Shown here in pieces: positions 8,407-14,014 of a DNA stretch of 62,572 bases. Location: the NCBI GenBank assembly GCA_019358895.1, contig JAHHIG010000025.1, positions 1 to 62,572 on the forward strand. The letters are read 5' to 3'. The position numbers were made by a program, and so were the translations under genes. How positions within the stretch are numbered: position 1 is the first letter of the stretch; the number at the start of each line of letters is the position of its first letter. Under the pieces are notes generated by a model that was given only the letters and a program-made list of their open reading frames with translations, was not told the DNA's origin and made no database searches. This DNA is from Tildeniella nuda ZEHNDER 1965/U140 (GTDB lineage: Bacteria; Cyanobacteriota; Cyanobacteriia; Leptolyngbyales; Leptolyngbyaceae).

Positions 8407-9462
8407 ATGGCTGAAAGTTTGCGTGATGTCCAAGTACAGCTTGGTGCTGTGTTTGAAGATGCAACGGTGCCTGTAAGTTTCGGCAATGAGGCAGTGGCAG
8501 TCCAGGCAGCACGATCGGGTGTGGCAATTTGCGATCGCACCCACTGGGGACGCATTGAGCTTTCTGGAGACGATCGCCTTAACTTTTTACACAACCAGAG
8601 TACTAATGATTTCAAGCGCTTGAAACCAGGGGATGGTTGCGACACAGTCTTTGTCACGTCCACCGCTCGCACCATTGATCTGGCTACAGCTTATGTTCTA
8701 GAAGATGCCATCCTGATTCTGGTTTCACCCAACCGCCGTATGCACCTATTGCAGTGGTTAGACCGCTATATTTTCTTTGGTGACAAAGTAACGCTGACTG
8801 ATGTGACCGAGCAAACATCGACCTTTAGCGTCATTGGGTCGGACAGCAGCAAGCTCTTAAAACAGCTAGGTATTGATGCTTTGTCCAATCAACCGTATGC
8901 CAGCCATCGCTTGATAAGACTGGCAGGACAGGCTGTACAAATTGCAGTCGGTAGTGGTCTGGCACTAGAGGGCTACACATTGACGATGGATACAAGCGCT
9001 GCGTCGAGCGTGTGGAGGGTCTTGATGGAAGCAGGTGCTGTTCTACTTGGCGAACATGCCTGGGAGCGTTTGCGGATTGAACAGGGTAGACCTGCACCGG
9101 ATCATGAACTCACAGAAGATTACAATCCATTGGAAGCGGGGCTATGGCAGACGCTTTCGTTTGATAAGGGCTGTTACATTGGGCAAGAAACGATCGCCCG
9201 TCTCGATACTTACAAAGGCGTTAAACAGCAGCTTTGGGGCATTCGTCTTCAAAGCATCGCTGCGCCAGGAACGATTATTACGATAGGGGATGAAAAAGTC
9301 GGTACCCTCACCAGCTCGACTGAAACGGATCAAGGAACGTTCGGGTTAGCGTATATTCGCACTAAAGCAGGTGGAGCTGGTCTACACGTTCAGGTTGGTG
9401 TTACAGAGGGGGATATCATTGATGTGCCGTTTGTGACGCGTGGGCGTATGGACGATCGCTAA
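8407..9462 (+). CDS. ygfZ: YgfZ/GcvT-type folate-binding protein
   Basis: This tetrahydrofolate-binding protein belongs to the aminomethyltransferase superfamily and assists Fe-S cluster assembly or repair. The diagnostic YgfZ signature K-G-C-Y-I-G-Q-E is present (FDKGCYIGQETIARLDT, about residues 256-272), including the conserved Cys. The N-terminal GcvT-like fold shows AVQAARSGVAICDRTHWGRI and RLNFLHNQSTNDF. I chose the ATG at 8407 (MAESLRDVQ); an in-frame TTG at 8389 would add six residues. The gene is alone on its strand, and the repeat-rich accessory island begins after its stop. Confidence 0.9.
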   Translation: MAESLRDVQVQLGAVFEDATVPVSFGNEAVAVQAARSGVAICDRTHWGRIELSGDDRLNFLHNQSTNDFKRLKPGDGCDTVFVTSTARTIDLATAYVLEDAILILVSPNRRMHLLQWLDRYIFFGDKVTLTDVTEQTSTFSVIGSDSSKLLKQLGIDALSNQPYASHRLIRLAGQAVQIAVGSGLALEGYTLTMDTSAASSVWRVLMEAGAVLLGEHAWERLRIEQGRPAPDHELTEDYNPLEAGLWQTLSFDKGCYIGQETIARLDTYKGVKQQLWGIRLQSIAAPGTIITIGDEKVGTLTSSTETDQGTFGLAYIRTKAGGAGLHVQVGVTEGDIIDVPFVTRGRMDDR

Positions 9463-9837
9463 AGAGCTTCTGCACCTACACAACACAATGACATCTGTAA
9501 ACTGACGCTCCCCTAAATACAGTGAATACGTTAGCTAGAGCATAGTTTAAAAGTAAGGCTTCTTTGCACTGGAAACTGGCAGTGGCGACGACACAGACAT
9601 TAGCGTTCGCAAAGCGAGTGCTTTGTACTCAGCCACGCTCAAAGGGCTACAAGCTGACTCCGCAGATTCTCAAAACTTTAAGTTTGCAGTCCCGCAGGCG
9701 GACTTTGTTTCTGTAGCGGCGTAGAGCCATTGACATCCAAGAAATGCAAAGCGTCTCCAAAGAAATTATTCGATTCGCCTGCTACTTCTCAGATATCCTC
9801 TCAGCCATTTGCTCAAAATATCACTTGAAGCTGAATG
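9463..9837. other. Intergenic region without a recognised gene
   Basis: No supported ORF is present. The stretch at 9567-9770 may be a decayed small mobile element. It contains a CCCGCAGGCGGACTTTGTT segment like the interior of the MITE at 42892, and its ends (GGCTTCTTTGCA, and TGCAAAGCGTCTCC) are loosely inverted. Just before the terminator at 9838, positions 9802-9837 resemble 10504-10539 (CAGCCAT.., TATCACTTGA, GCTGAATGA). Confidence 0.3.
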
Positions 9838-9858
9838 AAAAAAGGGCAGACAGTGCCC
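9838..9858 (-). terminator. Intrinsic terminator after small-ORF unit 1
   Basis: Read on the minus strand, GGGCA-CTGTC-TGCCC is followed by TTTTTT. It ends the unit formed by the small ORF (10174-9948) and the chlH-tail copy. A near-identical terminator ends unit 2 at 10540-10560. Confidence 0.7.
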
Positions 9859-9890
9859 ACCCTCAAAACGTTCTTTGAGTTTGAACTACT

Positions 9891-9940
9891 CAATGCCTTC
9901 GATGCGGTCTTCGACTTCTTGATAGAGTTGGCGAAGGCGA
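9891..9940 (-). repeat. chlH 3'-tail copy 1
   Basis: The segment matches the last ~50 bp of chlH (14020-14069) with only a few differences. The shared core includes CCTTCGATGCGGTCTTCGAC. It lies directly after the stop codon of the frameshifted small ORF at 9948-10174. Four such tails, including chlH itself, all point the same way. Confidence 0.85.
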
Positions 9941-9947
9941 TCGCGCC

Positions 9948-10174
9948 TTACGCAACATCATCTGCTACCGTTTGCTCAACAAAATTCTGCGCCTCTCCTG
10001 CTTCCAGTTCAGCGAGTTTTGCGGTTAGTTCTGCCAAGCGTCGCGCCGCATTTGCCCGACGCACTGGATTTTTTCTTTCCAGAGCCATTCACTCTCAAAA
10101 TAGACGGCGAGTTGATGTGCTCTAAGTGAGTCTGCTGGCAGAATGTAATCGTCTGAGTTTGCGCTAGTGTCCAT
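9948..10174 (-). pseudogene. Frameshifted small acidic protein, family member 1
   Basis: On the minus strand the ORF opens with an MDTSANSDDYILPADSLR stretch and reaches FESEWLWKEK. There an A6 run (T6 at 10069-10074 on the plus strand) shifts the frame. With one extra A, the reading continues NPVRRANAARRLAELTAKL and ends FVEQTVADDVA, closely matching the intact paralogue at 13076-13300 (74 aa). The defect could be real decay, a sequencing error or A-run slippage. Function is unknown. The family reads as an N-terminal strand/helix region, a conserved W-x-W-K-E-K-D-P-V motif and an Ala/Glu/Leu-rich C-terminal helix. Confidence 0.75.
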
Positions 10175-10225
10175 GAGAAAAACCTCATTTGCGTATCAAT
10201 TCTCAGCAAGCGGCGTTGGGCTTCA

Positions 10226-10510
10226 TTATAAACAAACCGACTTACTGCGATGAAACGGGGCAAACGCAGCTTCAACACCCAAACCCACGTCATAGCGAGC
10301 TTCAGTTGGCATTAGGCTGGTATGCCTTGCAATAATCGTGTAGTCCCCAGCCTCTAAATTTCGGAAGAAAGCAGTTGCTTGGCGAACCGTCACAGATTGT
10401 TGCGCCTGAAAACGACCATCGTTTGTGACGAGGACAACGATCAGGTCGCCATCGACTGAGGACATTGCCACTTCATTCTGGTTCCAAATCGCTACATAGA
10501 TTTCAGCCAT
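10226..10510 (-). CDS. Small hypothetical protein with beta-sandwich-like pattern
   Basis: This is a 94-residue protein with no signal peptide. Alternating hydrophobics and FFRNLEAGDYTIIARH recall the F-x-x-L-x-x-G-x-Y-x-(V/I) edge of carboxypeptidase-regulatory/SdrD-B-like Ig folds; this is a weak structural inference. It lies upstream of the frameshifted small ORF and could be co-transcribed with it. Its 5' end (CAGCCAT plus the following bases, 10504 on) belongs to a short sequence repeated at 9802, so the start may come from a duplicated segment. No function is assigned. Confidence 0.5.
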   Translation of the reverse strand: MAEIYVAIWNQNEVAMSSVDGDLIVVLVTNDGRFQAQQSVTVRQATAFFRNLEAGDYTIIARHTSLMPTEARYDVGLGVEAAFAPFHRSKSVCL

Positions 10511-10539
10511 CTGTTCAGGATATCACTTGAGGCTGAATG

Positions 10540-10560
10540 AAAAAAGGGCGGACATTGCCC
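10540..10560 (-). terminator. Intrinsic terminator after small-ORF unit 2
   Basis: On the minus strand, GGGC-AATGTCC-GCCC is followed by T6. Together with the flanking GGGTGGGC and TTCATTCAGCC sequence, it is nearly the same as the terminator at 9838-9858, so the whole unit end was duplicated. Confidence 0.7.
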
Positions 10561-10591
10561 ACCCTCAAGACTCCTTTAATTTTGGCGTTAC

Positions 10592-10640
10592 TCAATCCCT
10601 TCGATGCGGTCTTCGACTTCTTGATAGAGTTCACGGAGGC
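10592..10640 (-). repeat. chlH 3'-tail copy 2
   Basis: The segment matches the terminal ~50 bp of chlH, including CTTCGATGCGGTCTTCGACT. It lies between the stop codon of the intact small ORF (10649) and the terminator at 10540-10560. Confidence 0.85.
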
Positions 10641-10648
10641 AACGTACC

Positions 10649-10876
10649 TTAAGCAACGTCACTGGATGCCGTTTGCTCTAGAAACTTCTGAGCTTCCTCT
10701 GCTTCCATCTCTGCCAGTTTCACTGTCATCTCTGCCAGCAGGCGTGCGATGTTTGCCCGACAAACGGGATCTTTCTCGTTCCAAAGCGCCTGACTTTCAA
10801 ACCAGACTCCACGCCTGTAAAGCAAGATTGAATCGTGCGGAACGATGTGTTGATCTGAATGTTCGCTATTCATCAC
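10649..10876 (-). CDS. Small acidic protein, family member 2
   Basis: This is an intact 75-residue paralogue of the proteins at 13076-13300 and 9948-10174. Shared features are an N-terminal I-(V/L)-P-x-DSI pattern, FES.ALWNEKDPV(C)RANIARLLAEMTVKLAEME (read in pieces), and an acidic C-terminus ending in two hydrophobics. The C-terminal half is predicted to be a helix rich in Ala, Glu and Leu, possibly a small coiled coil. I know of no function. It is followed directly by a chlH-tail copy and a terminator. Small size and duplication are compatible with an accessory regulator or an antitoxin-like protein, but no toxin partner is evident. Confidence 0.7.
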   Translation of the reverse strand: MMNSEHSDQHIVPHDSILLYRRGVWFESQALWNEKDPVCRANIARLLAEMTVKLAEMEAEEAQKFLEQTASSDVA

Positions 10877-11056
10877 AAGAACCTCATTTCAGTTTCGATT
10901 CTGAGCAAGCGGCGTTGAGGATCATCAGTACGATCGCCCCTTAACGTAATGTGATCGCCATGAAATTGGGAGAGTTTTCTAGTAGTTGAAACATTAGATT
11001 TAACATTTCAATCTAATCGAAGTAGGAGACAATTTCACCATTCTCAGTAGATGTTT

Positions 11057-11602
11057 TTAGGCAGTGGTGAACTTACGACTCAGCTTCTGGTGCTGTTCGC
11101 AGATGTGATCAAATAAAGCTAAATCTGCGGATGTAAGCTCACTTGCAGACGGTGCCTCTTCATATTGTGCCCGATTCGCACTAGCAATAAGATGAAGCAA
11201 GGTGGCATCAGCGAACTGCTCATTCCCTCTAATGAGATCGTTGATCTTATCTAGCGGAAAATCCGAGCCGAACTCAACCTCTCCGCTAGTTCCGAGTTCC
11301 TGTTTGTCAAAGAGTGCTTTTATAGCTTTATTAATGCCACCGCGTTTTACCAGAATCTTCCAAGAATTCTGCATGCGCTGCCAAAGGTACGGAGCACATC
11401 GCCCAATAGCAGTTGTGATGTGAGAATGAAGAAAAAATCCATACATCGGAGCGTACAGCCGAGAGAAACGGTTCTGCTCTCGCTCCGAGTTGATGCTTAA
11501 TTGAGCGCGTTTGTAGCCGACTCTCAAGCCGAGTTCATAAACCGTGACCATGCAAGCCAACGCACCAATGATTGCTCCAAACGCTGTCCAGAAGTCATTC
11601 AT
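11057..11602 (-). CDS. Membrane-anchored hypothetical protein
   Basis: This is a 181-residue protein with one N-terminal transmembrane helix (about residues 6-27, WTAFGAIIGALACMVTVYEL) and a cytoplasmic helical domain. The N-terminus fits a helical anchor followed by a charged segment (RVGYKRAQLSINSEREQNRFSR in pieces). I do not recognise the soluble part. It lies in the accessory island, with the gene upstream ending 35 bp before it on the same strand, so the two may form an operon. The layout of a TM anchor plus a small soluble domain recalls accessory defence or envelope proteins, but nothing diagnostic is seen. Confidence 0.6.
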   Translation of the reverse strand: MNDFWTAFGAIIGALACMVTVYELGLRVGYKRAQLSINSEREQNRFSRLYAPMYGFFLHSHITTAIGRCAPYLWQRMQNSWKILVKRGGINKAIKALFDKQELGTSGEVEFGSDFPLDKINDLIRGNEQFADATLLHLIASANRAQYEEAPSASELTSADLALFDHICEQHQKLSRKFTTA

Positions 11603-11637
11603 AGTACACGGAAATACCTAATGAACATCAGATATTA

Positions 11638-12009
11638 CTAAACCAACTTAAGTGCAACAAGAATTTTTATAACAAGTAGAAAACCAACAAGGAACACAAA
11701 AACAATTACTCCAGCAACAACTGATTGTAAAAGTGATGGCATTTCTGTGTAAGCAGCCACTATTCTCTTCAAGCCCTTTAAGAAAGCAGGATTATCTTCT
11801 GTAATATTCCGCTCAAAGAAAAGACGGATTGGATCGGTTTTTGGATTATTTGATGGACGCTGGAAAGCAGGACGAGCTTTCCATTGCTTACGAATACGCT
11901 GTAGTTGGTGCCAACTTTTTGTAGCTTCACGTCTGGTTCTACGAATGCTCTGCTGACGTGCCCGTGTCTCAGGGGAAGGATTTCCGCGTCCGTCATAGTA
12001 CCAACCCAT
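11638..12009 (-). CDS. Small hypothetical protein with C-terminal TM helix
   Basis: This is a 123-residue protein with a basic N-terminal half (PETRARQQSIRRTRREATK) and one strong C-terminal transmembrane segment (about 95-119, VVAGVIVFVFLVGFLLVIKI), giving a tail-anchor-like topology. It starts with MGWYYDGRGNPSP. It is not recognised as a characterised family. It sits upstream of the other TM protein on the same strand, 35 bp apart. Function is unknown. The ORF overlapping it in another frame (11778-12113) looks like a shadow. Confidence 0.6.
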   Translation of the reverse strand: MGWYYDGRGNPSPETRARQQSIRRTRREATKSWHQLQRIRKQWKARPAFQRPSNNPKTDPIRLFFERNITEDNPAFLKGLKRIVAAYTEMPSLLQSVVAGVIVFVFLVGFLLVIKILVALKLV

Positions 12010-12113
12010 CTTTTTCCCTCAGTTAGTTCTTCTCTGTTCTGGCATTGATCAGAAGAAATGTCACGGAACTTCGCTTTTACGGTGGAGGAAATATGAGCAA
12101 TCGCACTTTCCAA

Positions 12114-12308
12114 TTACTCTGCCTGATTCTCATGGACTTTTTGCTTGGTTTCGATTAGTGTTGTCAGATCTTCTAAAGACTGAAGTTCTACGCCTTCTGT
12201 ATGGACGCGATCGGCTAGAGCATAAAAGGCTTCATCATCTGTCCGATGGCTCAGAACATAGGCTCTTAGATCGGCGATTGACATAGCAGCAAAGTTAGGT
12301 TTGGTCAT
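12114..12308 (-). CDS. DUF6887-like small protein
   Basis: This is a 64-residue acidic protein. MTKPNFAAMSIADLRAYVL followed by an HRTDDEAFYALADR stretch matches my memory of the cyanobacterial DUF6887 family. These usually occur right after a DUF6888 gene with overlapping stop and start. Here the start codon ATG (12308-12306) overlaps the TGA of the upstream remnant by an ATGA, as in intact pairs. That supports translational coupling in the ancestral pair. Function is unknown, though paired small proteins in accessory islands are often discussed as toxin-antitoxin-like. Confidence 0.65.
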   Translation of the reverse strand: MTKPNFAAMSIADLRAYVLSHRTDDEAFYALADRVHTEGVELQSLEDLTTLIETKQKVHENQAE

Positions 12309-12418
12309 AGGACTTTCCTTGCTCCAGTTGGGTCAATTTCAATCACGATGTCTTCACCTGCACTGACAACAATGTTATCAGTGCGCCGATCAACCCTGAC
12401 TAAGTGTGTATAACGCCC
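12305..12418 (-). pseudogene. Truncated DUF6888-like gene remnant
   Basis: On the minus strand an open stretch reads GRYTHLVRVDRRTDNIVVS, then AGEDIVIEIDPTGARKVL and stop. An in-frame TAA (12421-12419) comes immediately before it and no start codon is available. The C-terminal pattern (R-T-x-N-I-V-(V/L)-x-A-G-E-x-I-x-I-x-I-x-P-x-G) fits the end of DUF6888 proteins as I recall them. Its TGA overlaps the next gene's ATG. The N-terminal half is missing, so only the partner gene downstream remains complete. Confidence 0.55.
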
Positions 12419-12443
12419 TTACCGAATGTTGAAGAAAAGGTGA

Positions 12444-12932
12444 TTAATCAGGTCTTGGCAGCGTGCCATCATTTTTAAGCCAAGACCCCTCTCCTAAACG
12501 TTCCCTATTCAGAGCTCGTTCAATGAGGTGGCCAAAACTTGAAGCCTCGTATCTGGAATACTCAAAGTCACAAACCCCCAAACCAACAGAGTAAACTGCC
12601 CAGTTTCCTTTCCCAAGATAGTTCTCCGGATCAAAGTAAAACACATCATCCCCGCAATCGTTACCCAAGAAAATCATGCCAGGCAGATCTGGAGACCAAT
12701 CAGGATCTGGATTAAACGACTCAATCTCATATATGCCAAACAAATACAAGCGATAATCTGTAAACGATCCCCCATCGCTATACATGAGAAACTGTCTATA
12801 GCTTTCAGGAAACCTAACACCAAGCTCCTGCTCTACTCGCAGCAAATCATCTTCCCCGACGGAAAGAATACTCCCACCAAATTTTTCCGGTGCGCTTTTT
12901 AGTAGCTGTACGATGTTTAATGGTTCATCCAT
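12444..12932 (-). CDS. SMI1/KNR4 (SUKH) family protein
   Basis: This is a 162-residue soluble protein. The N-terminal core shows the SUKH signature: DDLLRVEQELGVRFPESYRQ, then FLMYSDGGSF, and later GMIFLGNDCGDDVFYFDPE. SUKH proteins in bacteria often act as immunity proteins for polymorphic toxins, which is established for the family but not for this member. No toxin gene is next to it, so it could be an orphan immunity gene or a housekeeping member. It lies in the accessory island, 17 bp downstream (on its own strand) of the degenerate REP palindrome at 12950-12985. Confidence 0.8.
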   Translation of the reverse strand: MDEPLNIVQLLKSAPEKFGGSILSVGEDDLLRVEQELGVRFPESYRQFLMYSDGGSFTDYRLYLFGIYEIESFNPDPDWSPDLPGMIFLGNDCGDDVFYFDPENYLGKGNWAVYSVGLGVCDFEYSRYEASSFGHLIERALNRERLGEGSWLKNDGTLPRPD

Positions 12933-12949
12933 GTTCTGCCTCTGATTCT

Positions 12950-12985
12950 GTCTGTAAGGAAGCTACATGTAACATCCCTATAGAC
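12950..12985. repeat. REP-like palindrome, degenerate copy
   Basis: GTCTGTAAGGAAGCTACA (12950-12967) faces TGTAACATCCCTATAGAC (12968-12985). This is the 36 bp palindrome of 13951-13986 with about four mismatches between its arms. The following ATGCCCAATTTA and the chlH tail are shared with the copy next to chlH. Confidence 0.8.
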
Positions 12986-13018
12986 AAAATGCCCAATTTA
13001 GAGAAGCGATCGATTATT

Positions 13019-13068
13019 CGATGCCTTCGATGCGGTCTTCGACTTCTTGATAGAGTTCGCGGAGGCGA
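13019..13068 (-). repeat. chlH 3'-tail copy 3
   Basis: This is nearly identical to 14020-14069 in chlH. The similarity extends left through ATGCCCAATTTA to the REP palindrome, so about 120 bp (12950-13068) is a direct repeat of 13951-14069. The small ORF at 13076 ends seven bases away. Confidence 0.88.
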
Positions 13069-13075
13069 CGTGACC

Positions 13076-13300
13076 TTATGCAACGTCATCTACTACCGTT
13101 TGCTCAACGAAATTCTGCGCCTCTGCTGCTTCCAGTTCAGCCAGTTTCGCGGTTAGCTTTGCCAGTCGCTTTGACGCATTTGCCCGACGAACCGGGTCTT
13201 TTTCCTTCCAGAGCCACTCGTTTTCAAAGTAGACAGCGAGTTGATAGGTTCTAATGGAGTCAGGTGGCAGGATGTAGTCTTCTGATGTCTTGGTAGTCAT
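13076..13300 (-). CDS. Small acidic protein, family member 3
   Basis: This intact 74-residue protein is the reference member of the three-copy family. It has a DYILPPDSIRTYQLAVYFE N-terminus and the conserved WLWKEKDPVRRANASKRL motif, followed by an Ala/Glu/Lys-rich helix ending FVEQTVVDDVA. There is no signal peptide and no membrane helix. The function is unrecognised. It sits between the RAYT gene and a chlH-tail copy. The paralogues at 10649-10876 and 9948-10174 have the same downstream chlH-derived tail, so the ORF and tail have moved or duplicated together. Confidence 0.75.
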   Translation of the reverse strand: MTTKTSEDYILPPDSIRTYQLAVYFENEWLWKEKDPVRRANASKRLAKLTAKLAELEAAEAQNFVEQTVVDDVA

Positions 13301-13331
13301 GGCAGAAACCTCATTTCAGTTTATTACATGT

Positions 13332-13361
13332 CGTAGGGGCGTTACATGTAACGTCCCTACG
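13332..13361. repeat. REP-like palindrome flanking RAYT (3' side)
   Basis: CGTAGGGGCGTTACA (13332-13346) pairs with TGTAACGTCCCTACG (13347-13361) with one mismatch. The stop codon of the RAYT gene lies 10 bp away. The core word TTACATGTAACGTCCCTAC is shared with the other two copies. Confidence 0.85.
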
Positions 13362-13371
13362 AATCCGCTCT

Positions 13372-13935
13372 TCATTCTGGCTTCCAATTAATGGGATTAT
13401 TTGCGATGTATTGCCGCATTTGATTAAGTGAAGCATCATCACGAATCATTTGCTCATGAAAGCGGTTTTGCCATGCAAAGGATGAATAGCCATTGAATTT
13501 GCACCATCGGCTTACAGCAGATTTATAGGAGCGCAGAATGACACTTAATGTTCCAGCTTTCGGCGATAGTGCTGACATGGCTGTAGCCAAATCGTAGTGT
13601 TCTGGATAATTGGTAGATACAGGACTGGAATCATTTTTGCAAGCTACGTTTTCTGTTATTTGAGAAGGACGATCGATCCCCAAAATACCATGTAGATGAT
13701 TGGGCATGACGACATAAGCATCAAGACTGACATAGTTGAAATGGTCTAGAAGTTCTAACCAGTATTGTTGGGCGATTTCACCGATCGCGGATAATTGCAT
13801 TGTCTCTGAAACGATATCACCGAAGAATAGTTGGCGATCGCGGGTGCAGATGGTGACAAAGTACCAGGCATTAGAGGCGTAATCCCAATTTTGTAGTCGA
13901 ATCGAAACCCGATTGGGTCGTCTGGGTTGGGTCAT
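13372..13935 (-). CDS. REP-associated tyrosine transposase (RAYT, Y1_Tnp)
   Basis: This is a 187-residue HUH single-strand transposase of the IS200/IS605-related RAYT family. The hallmarks are all there: W.FVTICT(R)DR.L.FG near residues 24-38, the HUH motif as H80-L-H82 in MPNHLHG, SYKSAV.RWC, the AWQNRFHEQ block, and the probable catalytic Tyr176 in RQYIANNPINW. RAYTs act on single-stranded REP hairpins and are usually single-copy, domesticated transposases. This one is bracketed by two REP palindromes (13332-13361 and 13951-13986), with a third further away, the canonical arrangement. All catalytic residues are present. Confidence 0.92.
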   Translation of the reverse strand: MTQPRRPNRVSIRLQNWDYASNAWYFVTICTRDRQLFFGDIVSETMQLSAIGEIAQQYWLELLDHFNYVSLDAYVVMPNHLHGILGIDRPSQITENVACKNDSSPVSTNYPEHYDLATAMSALSPKAGTLSVILRSYKSAVSRWCKFNGYSSFAWQNRFHEQMIRDDASLNQMRQYIANNPINWKPE

Positions 13936-13950
13936 ATATCCCCCACAAAC

Positions 13951-13986
13951 GTCTGTAGGGACGTTACATGTAACGTCCCTACAGAC
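13951..13986. repeat. Perfect 36 bp REP palindrome flanking RAYT (5' side)
   Basis: GTCTGTAGGGACGTTACA (13951-13968) is the exact reverse complement of 13969-13986. It lies 15 bp upstream of the RAYT start codon and 28 bp downstream of the chlH stop codon. It could therefore also form the 3' stem of the chlH transcript. Confidence 0.9.
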
Positions 13987-14014
13987 AGAATGCCCAATTT
14001 AGGAAGACGACCAA

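Noticed and set aside
10009-10293. 94-codon minus-strand ORF
   Set aside because: It is a chance frame across the frameshifted small ORF and the neighbouring gene. The correct frame is that of the WLWKEK family.
11778-12113. 111-codon minus-strand ORF overlapping the 11638-12009 gene
   Set aside because: It is in another frame of a better-supported TM protein. Its sequence is low in structure and has no motif.
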